A DNA stretch of 64,000 nt. Source: Enterobacter sp. Bisph1 (GTDB lineage: Bacteria > Pseudomonadota > Gammaproteobacteria > Enterobacterales > Enterobacteriaceae). Within the stretch, counting starts at the first letter, position 1, and every line of letters starts with the position of its first letter. A program made the position numbers and the translations under genes. The DNA lies in contig NZ_JXAG01000023.1 in the NCBI RefSeq assembly GCF_000814905.1, positions 31,195-95,194 of the forward strand, read 5' to 3'. The notes under the pieces are model-generated. The model saw only the letters and a program-made list of their open reading frames with translations, was not told the origin of the DNA and did no database searches. This document shows, in pieces, positions 1-8,649 of the stretch.

Positions 1-625
1 GGCCCAGATTGCGACGCTTGCGCTCGCTTCCGGCCTGCGCGCTCTGCGCAGAGTCATGAAACGGCGGGTTACACATAATAGCGTCGTACTGCTCATTCTT
101 ATGGATGATGCCGCTAAGAATGGCCGCGGGATCTTTCTGCCGGCGCAAACGCACCGCGCGGGTTAATCCCGGGTTGGCATTGATGATCGCCTGGGCGCTG
201 GCAAACGCCTGGGCATCGATTTCGCTGCCGGTGAAACGCCAGCCATATTCATGGGCGCCAATCAGCGGGTAGATACAGTTGGCACCAGTGCCAATATCGA
301 GCACGCTGGCCTGCGCGGGCACCTGGCCGGCGTTGCTTTCTGCCAGCACATCCGCCAGATGGTGAATGTAATCAGCGCGTCCCGGCACCGGCGGGCAGAG
401 AAAGCCGTCGGGAATATCCCACTCCAGCACACCATAGAAGTGCGCCAGCAGCGCTTTGTTCAGGGCTTTAACCGCCTGTGGCTCGGCAAAATTGATGGTG
501 GCCTCACCGTTCGGGTTGCTGGTGACAAAGCTGCGCAATGACGGGTTGACGAGGCATAGGGCGTCGAGATCGTAGCGGCTATGGTGGCGGTTACGCGGGT
601 GCAAACCCGGCTTTTGGGCATTCAT
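1..625 (-). CDS. rlmF: 23S rRNA (adenine1618-N6)-methyltransferase RlmF, 3' end outside the window
   Basis: Methylates N6 of A1618 in 23S rRNA using S-adenosylmethionine. The first 208 residues are present; the C-terminus lies beyond the left edge. Visible are the SAM-binding motif [16 protein letters not shown] (about residues 108-123) and the adenine-methylase motif NPPF (186-189), followed by a basic stretch. The start ATG at 625 gives the usual N-terminus [20 protein letters not shown], rich in His/Arg. It is transcribed away from the flavin-reductase gene beginning at 723, so the two share a short divergent intergenic region. Identity is recognised from the E. coli protein (formerly YbiN); I see no damage in the visible part. 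Confidence 0.93.
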   Translation of the reverse strand, partial: MNAQKPGLHPRNRHHSRYDLDALCLVNPSLRSFVTSNPNGEATINFAEPQAVKALNKALLAHFYGVLEWDIPDGFLCPPVPGRADYIHHLADVLAESNAGQVPAQASVLDIGTGANCIYPLIGAHEYGWRFTGSEIDAQAFASAQAIINANPGLTRAVRLRRQKDPAAILSGIIHKNEQYDAIMCNPPFHDSAQSAQAGSERKRRNLG

Positions 626-722
626 GGCATTCTCCTGTTGAGCTGCGGCGTAAGATACCCGTTGACGCTAGCCGGGTAAATAAGTGAGGCTGAAGAATCT
701 GTCGTTCACTTCGGGAAATGCT

Positions 723-1337
723 ATGTATTTTTATGAACCTGCAAAAGGGCACGGTTTGCCTCATGATCCGCTGAATGCCATTATCGGCCCGCGCCCGATT
801 GGCTGGATTGCCTCGCTGGATGGCGAAGGCAGACGAAACCTTGCGCCCTACAGTTTCTTTAACTGCTTCAACTATCGCCCGCCGATTATCGGCTTCGCCA
901 GCACCGGCTGGAAAGACAGCGTAAGTAATATCTGCCAAAACAAAGAGTTTGTCTGGAACCTCACCACGCGCGAGCTGGCCGTGCCGATGAACGAAACCTC
1001 GGCCTCGTTGCCCCATGGCGAAGATGAGTTTTTACGCGCCGGTTTAACGCCTGCGGCGAGCCGTATTGTCAAAACGCCGCGGGTGGCAGAAAGCCCGGTC
1101 AATTTTGAGTGCCGCCTGAGCCAGTGCATTCAACTGACCGCTGCGGACGGCACAGCTATCGACAGCTGGCTGGTACTCGGCGAAGTGGTGGCGGTACATA
1201 TTGATGAAGCCCTGCTAGAAAACGGTATCTACCAGACGGCAAAGGCACAGCCGGTGCTGCGCGCGGGTGGTCCTTCAGCCTATTACGCTATTAATGAGAC
1301 TCTGCGTTTCGATTTAACACGCCCGGACAACCGTTAA
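723..1337 (+). CDS. Flavin reductase-like domain protein (FMN-binding split barrel)
   Basis: A 204-residue single-domain protein of the flavin reductase-like family (FMN-binding split barrel). The core IIGPRPIGWIASLDGEGRRN near residues 16-35, then NLAPYSFFNCFNYRPP and GWKDSVSNI, is typical of FMN-binding family members that bind flavin or act in small oxidoreductase systems. I chose ATG 723 (MYFYEPAKGHGLP) because family members begin close to this and a GGGAA stands just upstream; an upstream ATG at 684 adds 13 residues that look unrelated. It lies alone between rlmF (divergent) and ybiI. The substrate is unknown. E. coli K-12 has fiu, ybiX and mcbA near here instead. Confidence 0.8.
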   Translation: MYFYEPAKGHGLPHDPLNAIIGPRPIGWIASLDGEGRRNLAPYSFFNCFNYRPPIIGFASTGWKDSVSNICQNKEFVWNLTTRELAVPMNETSASLPHGEDEFLRAGLTPAASRIVKTPRVAESPVNFECRLSQCIQLTAADGTAIDSWLVLGEVVAVHIDEALLENGIYQTAKAQPVLRAGGPSAYYAINETLRFDLTRPDNR

Positions 1338-1430
1338 CCTCTTTCCTGCCCCCCTTTGTCCCCTGCCCGGCCAACGGCAAGCGTTACCGGGCCATTTGCT
1401 ATACTTAGGGTTTAATAGAGGAGAAAAAAG

Positions 1431-1697
1431 ATGGCTTCTGGTTGGGCGAATGATGGCGCGGTACAACAACAAATCGACAGCACCATTGACGATGCGGTGG
1501 CGCGTGCGCGCAACGGCTTACCTTCTGGTGAGAGTTTGAAAACCTGTGAAGAGTGCGGAGAACCTATTCCTGAAGCCCGGCGTAAAGCGATTCCGGGGGT
1601 GCGTTTATGCATTGCCTGCCAGCAGGAGAAAGATGCGCATAGCGCGAGTTTTGCCGGATATAATCGCCGAGGTTCAAAAGACAGCCAGCTTCGTTGA
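1431..1697 (+). CDS. ybiI: DksA/TraR-type C4 zinc finger protein YbiI
   Basis: An 88-residue member of the DksA/TraR zinc-finger family. Four cysteines in two CxxC pairs (C39/C42 and C60/C63) frame the segment CGEPIPEARRKAIPGVRLC, the family's C4 zinc finger. The N-terminal part is short and lacks the long coiled coil of DksA, so direct ppGpp-like action on RNA polymerase is uncertain. A strong GAGGAG ribosome-binding site stands 8-9 bases before the ATG. It lies as a single gene between the flavin reductase and ybiJ, as in related enterobacteria. Function in the cell is not established. Confidence 0.9.
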   Translation: MASGWANDGAVQQQIDSTIDDAVARARNGLPSGESLKTCEECGEPIPEARRKAIPGVRLCIACQQEKDAHSASFAGYNRRGSKDSQLR

Positions 1698-1982
1698 CCT
1701 TTCCTGACATCTGTAACAGGCGAAAGCGGTTGCCTTTACATCCACACAATCGTCTCCCGGACGTCGCAAATTGTGCCGCGTGTCAGCTCATCATGCGCCC
1801 GTGGGCGCAGACGAAGCGGCGATGGCAAGAAAAATCAATAAATTCAACGCATTAATTATTGTTCAGTTTTTTAGAATAAGGCTGTCAATTCTCTTCGATT
1901 TTATCTCTCGAATAAAACCGTGATACTTATCACATCGACGGAACAACGTCTTAATAACAGAATAACCTGCGAGAGATTGACC

Positions 1983-2243
1983 ATGAAAACCACTAAATAT
2001 GCTGTTGTCGCTATTGCGCTTTCCACCCTCTCCTTCGGTGCCTTTGCGGCGCAGCCTTTATCTGCGGCCCAGACCGCAAATGCCAATAAAATCGGTGTGG
2101 TTTCCGCAGAAGGCGCGACCACGCTGGACGGGCTGGAAGCCAGACTGGCGGCTAAAGCCGAGGCCGCTGGCGCAACGGGCTACAGTATCATTTCTGCCGC
2201 TGGCCACAATAAGCTGAGTGGCACCGCAGTTATTTATAAATAA
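1983..2243 (+). CDS. ybiJ: DUF1471 (YhcN/BhsA-type) small periplasmic protein YbiJ
   Basis: An 86-residue exported protein of the DUF1471 family, whose paralogues (BhsA, McbA, YhcN) are stress- and biofilm-linked. Residues 1-22 form a signal peptide (basic start KTTK, hydrophobic core, FAA cleavage context); the mature part holds the DUF1471 pattern IGVVSAEGATTLDGLEARLA followed by GATGYSIISA and a short C-terminal strand GTAVIY. ATG 1983 follows GAGAGATTG. The longer reading frame from 1920 is rejected because it would bury the signal peptide. A Rho-independent terminator follows about 80 bases downstream. Confidence 0.88.
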   Translation: MKTTKYAVVAIALSTLSFGAFAAQPLSAAQTANANKIGVVSAEGATTLDGLEARLAAKAEAAGATGYSIISAAGHNKLSGTAVIYK

Positions 2244-2325
2244 GCGGAACCCGCGTTTTACCCCCGGCATATTAACCCTCTGCCTGGGTGCTCCACCCTC
2301 ATTGATCCTGTTGTACCCCTGTTTT

Positions 2326-2356
2326 GCCCGTCCAGAAATGTGACGGGCTTTTTTTA
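2326..2356 (+). terminator. Rho-independent terminator after ybiJ
   Basis: Stem GCCCGTC / GACGGGC with a 9-base loop, followed by seven T residues. Confidence 0.8.
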
Positions 2357-2890
2357 TTGCCTTGCGCAAACAGGCGATAACAAAGGATGCGTCGCCAGAC
2401 GATTTCCCCGACCTGTATAAATTCAGCGCGCTTTAAAAACCTGAGCCCCTGGCTGCAAGGCCGTTTTTAGTGCATTCAAGAAAAGGGGATGGATAAGCGT
2501 TTAATATTTCTGCCCCATTGCTGTTTACTCAGCAGCGTAAAAACCGTCGCTCTTCATACGTTCGTTTAACGTGACGAGTATTGTTAGACATTGCAGAGAG
2601 ATAGAGAATGACTTCATAAAAAATTTTTCTACTTGCCAGAAAAATCATAAAAAATAAGAGCTTTTCATTTTTGTCGCTTTCGTGAATATGGTTGTATAAG
2701 TGGAATATATCTTAACAGGTCTTAGCAATCAGGAAATAACTACTCCAATGTAATATTCTGGACTGCAATCGCCTACCAATATTCGTTATATTAATTTCAT
2801 TAAGAAGTCATACTCATTATTACTTAACACTTTCACATACATTCACTTTATTTATCCAAAGATAAGAAAAAAATTAACAAAGGAGTAAAG
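2357..2890. other. AT-rich intergenic region before the tandem-paralogue island
   Basis: About 530 bases without a supportable gene. The sequence becomes markedly AT-rich after about 2590, marking the left edge of the island. A GGAG ribosome-binding site lies at its end before the first paralogue. No integrase, tRNA or terminal repeat is visible here. Confidence 0.5.
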
Positions 2891-3924
2891 ATGTTTTTCA
2901 AACCAAGGATTAATCCTAAAAAACAAGGCATTTCCATTGCACTTGAAATGAAGAAAGACACTAAAAACATATCCCAAAAAACATCCAATAAGATCCTACA
3001 AATTTTATATAATGATCTACTCGATATCAGTAACATTTTCTTTGATACCGCAACCCTTCGCCGTAAGTTCTATCCTTCCGGGGAAATCACACGCTATTTA
3101 GTTGTGAATCTAATACGTAATGCAGGCGTAAGAAACAAAACAGGCCACCTGATTGGGCAGGAAATTAACTGTTTTTTTAGCGAGCGAATTTTTGATGAAA
3201 ACATATTATCAATAGATGGATTTCACCATTGCAGATTGTTACTTGCAAGAATGTTCTCTAAATGTCTTTTTGCTTTAGAAATTGAAACAGCAAAAAATTA
3301 TTGCCGGAAAGTCATTTTTTACAGAGCGACTCTCGTCGTCAAGAAATACTAAACTTTATCGAAATGATTCAGTTTAAAGCACTACAGCAGCAACAAAAAG
3401 CCATTCATCGCACAATGGATCAATTGCTTACGCTGGGATTTATTAGAACTCCCAATATTTGGGTGTTTACCCAAATAGTAAAAGATTTGATTACAGCAGA
3501 TATGCTTCCCCAAAAGGCAAAATTAAAGATAAATAGCAATGATATTGCTATGAAGCGCAATGTCCCCAATTATAAACTGCTGAGCACGGATATATTAAAA
3601 ACTAAAATAGAAAAAATATTGAATGATGATAGCGGCATTGATTACTTATTCAAAGCGATGGAGTTTTGGGAAAAGTTAGTGGATCTTGGTCGTGATGATG
3701 CAAAAAATTATCCATTAGGTAAATACACCACACTCTATTACACGGGTCGTGGCAGCGAGTTGGCCTTGTGGACAAAAGAGGAGTGTGAGGAAAATAATTT
3801 CCCTCTGCTAAACCCAATGGGACAGGCAATTCCAAATGAAGATACTTACTTGAAAGAAACTAATAAGTTAAAAAACATATATAACGCATCAAAAAATGCC
3901 AGTTCGGATGAGTCTAACGCATAA
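2891..3924 (+). pseudogene. Tandem paralogue copy 1, unrecognised family, broken by a -1 frameshift
   Basis: First of three neighbouring copies of an unrecognised protein of about 340 residues. The first frame begins MFFKPRINPKKQGISIALEM, as in the other copies, and runs to about 3297; the rest continues in another frame (HFLQSDSRRQEILNFI... to the stop at 3924). Comparison with copy 2 at the same place (AKKLLEES) shows that an A-run at 3292-3297 has six A where seven would keep the frame. With one base restored the product would be 344 residues, matching copies 2 and 3 (333 and 346). The C-terminal motif (DDAKNYPLGK, YTGRGSELALWTKEEC, IPNEDTY) is intact. It may be a true pseudogene, a slippage-expressed gene or a base-calling error in a homopolymer. 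No signal peptide or membrane span is seen. Confidence 0.8.
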
Positions 3925-4485
3925 CCCGCATTCAAAGGAATATGCTGCAGTTGAATTCCTCTATAACGGTTCGTGAGTTCATCAAAGCATCCTTGATGGA
4001 CCGAATCGTAACGACATCCATTCCCGGCAGGCCTGCGCGTTGTGCGGATGCTCAAAGCACAGACTCTGCGGGAAGTTTGCATGCGGGGCGGCTCCTGAAC
4101 AGCATCGGTACAATTAACGCCATAATGAAAGCGGCCAGTGTTGTCTCATGCGCGCAATAAAAAGACGCAAAAACGCTCACTACGGAAGCGGTAGAGGCTT
4201 GCTGACGGATAAGGTAATAACAAAGATATTGTAGTCAGGGAAGAAGCGTGTGGATCGGTAAAGCCTTTATATTATAATCACCTTAAACCTTCCGCAATCA
4301 ATAATCTATCTTATAAAACGCAGGTTAACTGCAATAAAAGCCCCACCTGCATCCATGGTGCAATGCTGTTTCTACAAACAATAACCTTTAAAATTATTAT
4401 GCTTATAATTCACATCTAATCATTTATAAAACATACTGAAATTATTTATACTGAAGATATAAGCTATCTTATCTATCCTCGGCGG
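3925..4485. other. Intergenic part of tandem unit, with decayed reverse-strand reading frame
   Basis: About 560 bases between copies 1 and 2. The stretch 3930-4150 is similar to that after copy 2 (5630-5850). Read on the minus strand both hold a hydrophobic segment followed by AGLP and a VT-R motif (here TTLAAFIMALIVPMLFRSRP, then a stop, then AGLPGMDVVTIRS). This looks like the remnant of a small reverse-strand gene duplicated with the unit. The remainder is AT-rich, with no supportable gene. Confidence 0.4.
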
Positions 4486-4596
4486 ATAAGATCATGAAAA
4501 TTAAGGTTAAGTCATACCAAACTACTTTGCCGTATATGGTTAAATAAATTCTTATTATTAAAAATAAATTTTTAACAATCCAGCACAGGAGTCGCA
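4486..4596 (+). promoter_or_regulatory. Conserved upstream block of paralogue copy 2
   Basis: The block beginning GGATAAGATCAT and containing AAGGTTAAGTCATAC and ATATGGTT is repeated with changes before copy 3 (from 6163), at the same distance from the start codon. Retention in both intergenic regions suggests promoter or leader function. A ribosome-binding site CAGGAG ends the block. No regulator site is recognised. Confidence 0.4.
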
Positions 4597-5598
4597 ATGT
4601 CTTTCAAACCAAAAATCAACCCTAGAAAATATGGTATTTCCGCTGCACTTGAAATGAAAGGAGCCACCAGAAATTTATCGAATAAATCTGTCAATAAGAT
4701 TTTGCAAATATTATATGATGATTTAGTAGACTGCAGTAATCTTAATTATGATAGTGAAACATTGAATTATGATCTTGATCCTTCTCGTCGCATCACCAGA
4801 CATTTTGTAACAAGACTAATACAGTTGGCAGGCGAAAGAGACATGCACAGACGTCTCATTGAGGAGGAATTAGATTACTTATTGAGTGATGGACTGACTG
4901 ATGATAATTTAATAAAAATAACAGGATTTGATACTTGTCGAATATTGATTGTAAGAATGTTCGCTAAAAGCCTTTTTGTTTTAGAATTATCAAAAGCTAA
5001 AAAATTATTGGAAGAAAGCCCCTTTTTACACAGCGATCCGCGACGGCAAGAAATAAAAAACTTTATTTTAAGAACTGAGCTTAAAGCGCAACAACAAAAA
5101 GAACAAGCCATTCACCGCACAATGGATAAATTCCATCAGCTTCGTTTGATCAGAACCCCTAACCTGTGGACGATGACTGAGTTAGTAAATGATATAATAA
5201 AAGAGCAGTTCTTCGATAAAAAAACCAAAGTAAGGTTAGCTATGCAAGGGCTTTCTCTAAAGCGTGTCGTTAACGATTTTCATTCACTAAGTACGGATAT
5301 ATTAAAAACAAAAATTGATGAGGTACTGAATGACGAGACTGGCTTTGATTCACTCTTCAAAGAGATGGAATTTTTAGATAAATTAATGGATCTCAGTCGT
5401 GATGATGAAAAAAATTATCCCGTGGGCAAATACATCGTTCTTTATTACACGGGAAAAGGCGACGAACTTACCTGGTGGACAAAAGAAGAGTGTGAGAAAA
5501 ACAATTACCCTCCCTTAAACCCGCTGGGAAGGGAAATTCCCAACGAAGAGACCTACAGGCTGGAAGCAAATAAGCTAAGAGCAACGTTTACCAGTTAA
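4597..5598 (+). CDS. Tandem paralogue copy 2, unrecognised family (333 residues)
   Basis: Intact middle copy of the three-gene family; I do not recognise it. Features shared by all copies: an N-terminal FKPxINPxKxGIS-A-EMK motif (residues 2-22), a helical, Lys/Leu-rich middle with NKILQILYDDL (35-45), a SDPRRQE motif near 146-152, IRTPNLW near 182-188, and a highly conserved C-terminal third: STDILK, FKEMEFLDKLMDLSRDDEKNYP, YTGKGDELTWWTKEEC, then NPLGREIPNEETYRLEAN. There is no signal peptide, membrane span or known catalytic motif, so a soluble, mostly helical protein is likely. Base composition is far richer in A/T than the flanking core genes, a sign of transfer. CAGGAG precedes the ATG. 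Confidence 0.85.
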   Translation: MSFKPKINPRKYGISAALEMKGATRNLSNKSVNKILQILYDDLVDCSNLNYDSETLNYDLDPSRRITRHFVTRLIQLAGERDMHRRLIEEELDYLLSDGLTDDNLIKITGFDTCRILIVRMFAKSLFVLELSKAKKLLEESPFLHSDPRRQEIKNFILRTELKAQQQKEQAIHRTMDKFHQLRLIRTPNLWTMTELVNDIIKEQFFDKKTKVRLAMQGLSLKRVVNDFHSLSTDILKTKIDEVLNDETGFDSLFKEMEFLDKLMDLSRDDEKNYPVGKYIVLYYTGKGDELTWWTKEECEKNNYPPLNPLGREIPNEETYRLEANKLRATFTS

Positions 5599-6162
5599 TA
5601 AGGCCACTCCAGACCGAATGAGTTCAACATTTACCCTACGTTCAAAGGGCTTGAAACCTTATATGCTGCAATTCAGTTTCCTGGCGCGGGTGAGGAGTTG
5701 ATGACAGCGCACCAGGCGGGCGCATCGTAACGTCATTTATTTCCGGCAGGCCAGCATAACCTGCCGGCGTTTGGCTCGCGGGGTCGTCCCGAAACAATAT
5801 GAGTACGATAAACATCATTGGGAAAGCAGTCATTATTGTTTCTGCTCGTAGTAAATAGATATAAAGCGGTAGAGATAAAGCGGACGAGAGGACGCTAATT
5901 TTTAACTATAAATAAATTCCGTAATGCAATTAAGTATTGCAGGTTATTTTTATGATTACCTTAAACCAGCCACAAGCATTACTGTTTGTTAGTAAGTACG
6001 GGTTAGCGTAAGCAGAGATCTATGCAAAATTTAATATAAAACTCATCGTCCGATAACAATAACTCGCGTTATTATTATAACTCCTTTTCACGCTTTACTC
6101 TTAATCCTCTACAACTTGTTTTAAATTCACATAGAGGAAAAAATGAGTTTATCTGTTCAGTA
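5599..6162. other. Intergenic part of tandem unit between copies 2 and 3
   Basis: About 560 bases, similar in parts to 3925-4485, confirming that the repeated unit is gene plus spacer. On the minus strand 5642-5833 a 63-codon frame (MTAFPMMFIVLILFRDDP..., AGLPEINDVTMRP) matches the broken frame after copy 1. It has no clear ribosome-binding site and begins inside a homologous hydrophobic segment, so I treat it as a remnant. The rest is AT-rich without a gene. Confidence 0.4.
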
Positions 6163-6273
6163 TGGATAAGATCATAGAAGTTAAGGTTTATTCATACTTA
6201 TCATCCTGCCATATATGGTTGAATGGTTTTTACTTTATAAAGCTTACCCATTTTTAGCAACCCAGGAGCAAAT
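6163..6273 (+). promoter_or_regulatory. Conserved upstream block of paralogue copy 3
   Basis: Counterpart of 4486-4596: it starts GGATAAGATCATAGAAG, continues with AAGGTTTATTCATAC and CATATATGGTTGAAT, and ends with CCCAGGAG before the ATG. The shared order and spacing support a common promoter or leader. Confidence 0.4.
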
Positions 6274-7314
6274 ATGTTTTTCAAACCTACAATAAACCCA
6301 AAAAAACAGGGCATTTCAGCTGCGATTGAGATGAAGGAAAATACTGAAGAAATATCCGCAAAAACAGTTAATAAATTATTGCAAATTTTGTATGATGACC
6401 TCAAAAATGCAAACAATATCAGTTATGATAAAAATACGTTAAAATATACTAATGCGCCAGCACATCACGTAACAAGAGATCTTATCCGGCTTTTTATTGC
6501 TGTAGCTGCAGAGAGAAATGCAAGAAACAGGATGGTTGCTGCGGATCGCGCCTATTATTATAGCCGAAATCTTTATATTGGTGTTGTTGAGCGATTACCT
6601 GGTTTTCAGACATGTTGTTTGTTAGTTGAAAAAATGCTTACTAAATATCTTTTTATTTACGAACTGAATAGAGCGAAAGAAATCCTTAATCAAAGTCGTT
6701 TTCTGCAGTCCGATCCCCGTCGTCTGGAGGTACTTAATTTTATTTTAAAGGCCGAAATAATAGTGCAGCAGAAAAATGAGACAATTACTAATAACACTAT
6801 GATGAAAATGTATCATATGGGTCTTATTAGAAACACGAATTTACCGGCTTTTAAAACATCAGTTAAGGAATTTATCGAGGTTATCGTTCTTCCTAAAAAA
6901 GTTAAATTAAAATTATACTCACCCAAAATAATTGTTAAGCGACACGTAAAACATTTCCGACCCTATAGTACGGATCAATTAAAAGCAAATATAGAGGCTT
7001 TATTAGTCGACCTGGGTGCCTTCGACTCATTATATAAAGAGATGGAATTATTAGATAAATTAATGGAACTGTGCCGCGACGATGAAGAGAATTATCCGAC
7101 CGGAAAAAAGATTACGCTTTCTTATACAGGTAAACCAGGCCATTTAAACTGGTGGACAAAAGAAGAGTGTCTTGAACACAAATTCCCGCTGATAAACCCG
7201 ATAGAAAGGGAAATTCCCAATGAAGAAACCTACAGGTTAGAAGCAAATCAATTACAAAAACGCTATGCCAAACAGCAACAACCGATGCCAGCAGGCGAGG
7301 AATCCCTTGCTTAA
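6274..7314 (+). CDS. Tandem paralogue copy 3, unrecognised family (346 residues)
   Basis: Third, intact copy. Same motif order as copy 2: FKPTINPKKQGISAAIEMKE at the N-terminus, NKLLQILYDDL, QSDPRRLEVLNFI near the middle, IRNTNLPAF where copies 1 and 2 have IRTPNIW/IRTPNLW, then STDQLK, LYKEMELLDKLMELCRDDEENYP, YTGKPGHLNWWTKEEC and ERE-IPNEETYRLEANQL. The middle differs most between copies while the last 100 residues are nearly the same, suggesting a constant C-terminal domain and a faster-changing centre. The end is extended by a short polar tail (KQQQPMPAGEES). Function unknown; probably soluble. Like copy 2 it is AT-rich against a GC-rich background. Confidence 0.85.
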   Translation: MFFKPTINPKKQGISAAIEMKENTEEISAKTVNKLLQILYDDLKNANNISYDKNTLKYTNAPAHHVTRDLIRLFIAVAAERNARNRMVAADRAYYYSRNLYIGVVERLPGFQTCCLLVEKMLTKYLFIYELNRAKEILNQSRFLQSDPRRLEVLNFILKAEIIVQQKNETITNNTMMKMYHMGLIRNTNLPAFKTSVKEFIEVIVLPKKVKLKLYSPKIIVKRHVKHFRPYSTDQLKANIEALLVDLGAFDSLYKEMELLDKLMELCRDDEENYPTGKKITLSYTGKPGHLNWWTKEECLEHKFPLINPIEREIPNEETYRLEANQLQKRYAKQQQPMPAGEESLA

Positions 7315-7662
7315 CCCACCTCGGCTCATGCTTTTGAAACCTTTCATGCCGCTATGCTCGTACAGTAGCCAGCAATTTAATCGGCCCATGCCAGGCGGCT
7401 GAACCCTATTTCCTGGAGTCTGCAAACACAGCCCGATTTGCTGGCTGTACATTGCGCAGATTCAGCCGGAATTCTGCTCGCGGGATAGCCTGCAGCCGCA
7501 GCGGCGCGATAAGAACGGCCGTTTAAGCGGCAAGCACGGTCCCGTGAGCTAAGGGAATAAGCAAAGCGCTGCGAACGGTCGGGTAAATTCGCGTGTTAAA
7601 CGGAATAATGGCGTTGTTCTTTGCCGACAACGCCGTCTTACCGGTTACGCCCGATACATGAC
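7315..7662. other. Intergenic region at the right edge of the island
   Basis: About 350 bases. The first 170 resemble the sequence after copies 1 and 2 (TTTTGAAACCTTTCATGC; CTGCTCGCGGG) but are more decayed. A stem GGCGTTGT / ACAACGCC at 7611-7635 stands just beyond the end of ybiB and could end its transcript, though the T-run is weak. GC content returns to the core value here. Confidence 0.45.
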
Positions 7663-8625
7663 TTAAAAGCTTTGCGCTACCCGCGCCAGCCCCTCTTCCA
7701 GCGTCGCCGTTTCGCCCGTCGCCAACAGGCAGCAGGCGAGCTGGATTTTTAGGGATTCCGGCACCGCTTCACTCCCGGCCAGACAACGTTCGGTCCAGCG
7801 CGCGGTACTCTCCGCATCTTTCGCCGCGCCGCCCGTTGCCACCGGCGCATCGTCGCTACGCGCAAACAGCACGCGCTGGCCCTGCGCATCAATGAGATTT
7901 ATCTGCGGACAGCGCTGTGGGTTGGCATACACCTCCCCTTCCGTACCCTGCATTAGCAGGCCGCGTCCGCCAATATCGCTAAAAAATTTCCCGACCCGGG
8001 CAATGTATTCGGGATGTGACACGCTGGAGAGGCGCAGCGCTGCCGATTGATCAAACGGCGTGGCCAGTTTGGCCAGCGTATGGGCACTGTTACGCACGCC
8101 CATTCGCCAGCGCATTGCCAGCTGTTTTTCAAGCGGCGGGCACAGTGCGCTTACGGGCATGTAAACCGGTTGATGCCCCTCAAGCTTTGCCTGTGCCTGA
8201 CCGGCATGCAGCGTCGGATCAATGCCTAACAGCTGGAAAATGGTCTGTGTGACAACGCGCGTCGGATCCTCGCTCACGCCATGCACCAACACCGGGAATC
8301 CCAGCTTATTGAGCAGTATCGCCAGCAGCGGCGTTAAGTTCGCCTGCTTACGCGCGCCGTTGTAGCTGGGAATGACAATCGGCATCGGCTTTGCGACCGG
8401 CGGCGTCAGTTTCAGGGTGTGCTGCTGCATCGCTTCGTAAAAGCCGAGCATCTCCGCTTCCCCTTCCCCTTTAATGCGTAAGGCAATCAGAATGCTGCCC
8501 ATCTCCAGATCCGGTACGTCGCCGTTGAGCATTTGCAGATACAGATCGCGGGCGGTATCAAAATCCAGATCGCGGGCGTGAAGCTTTCCACGACCAATTT
8601 CTTTAATAATTTTACGGTAATCCAT
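7663..8625 (-). CDS. ybiB: YbiB, glycosyltransferase family 3 (TrpD2-like) nucleic-acid-binding protein
   Basis: A 320-residue homologue of E. coli YbiB, which has the anthranilate phosphoribosyltransferase (TrpD) fold but binds nucleic acid rather than acting in tryptophan synthesis. The N-terminal helical domain (MDYRKIIKEIGRGKLHARDL, residues 1-60) and the glycine-rich SYNGARKQANLTPLLA segment (about 87-102) mark the family; the usual TrpD catalytic loop is altered. It lies 24 bases downstream of dinG on the same strand, and the pair forms an SOS-controlled operon in E. coli, consistent with the LexA box before dinG here. Length matches the E. coli protein. Confidence 0.92.
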   Translation of the reverse strand: MDYRKIIKEIGRGKLHARDLDFDTARDLYLQMLNGDVPDLEMGSILIALRIKGEGEAEMLGFYEAMQQHTLKLTPPVAKPMPIVIPSYNGARKQANLTPLLAILLNKLGFPVLVHGVSEDPTRVVTQTIFQLLGIDPTLHAGQAQAKLEGHQPVYMPVSALCPPLEKQLAMRWRMGVRNSAHTLAKLATPFDQSAALRLSSVSHPEYIARVGKFFSDIGGRGLLMQGTEGEVYANPQRCPQINLIDAQGQRVLFARSDDAPVATGGAAKDAESTARWTERCLAGSEAVPESLKIQLACCLLATGETATLEEGLARVAQSF

Positions 8626-8649
8626 GGCGACTCCTTACGGCTCACATCG

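Noticed and set aside
5642..5833. Minus-strand 63-codon frame as a real gene
   Set aside because: Its homologue after copy 1 is interrupted by stops and no ribosome-binding site is evident; treated as a remnant, although a functional small protein cannot be excluded.
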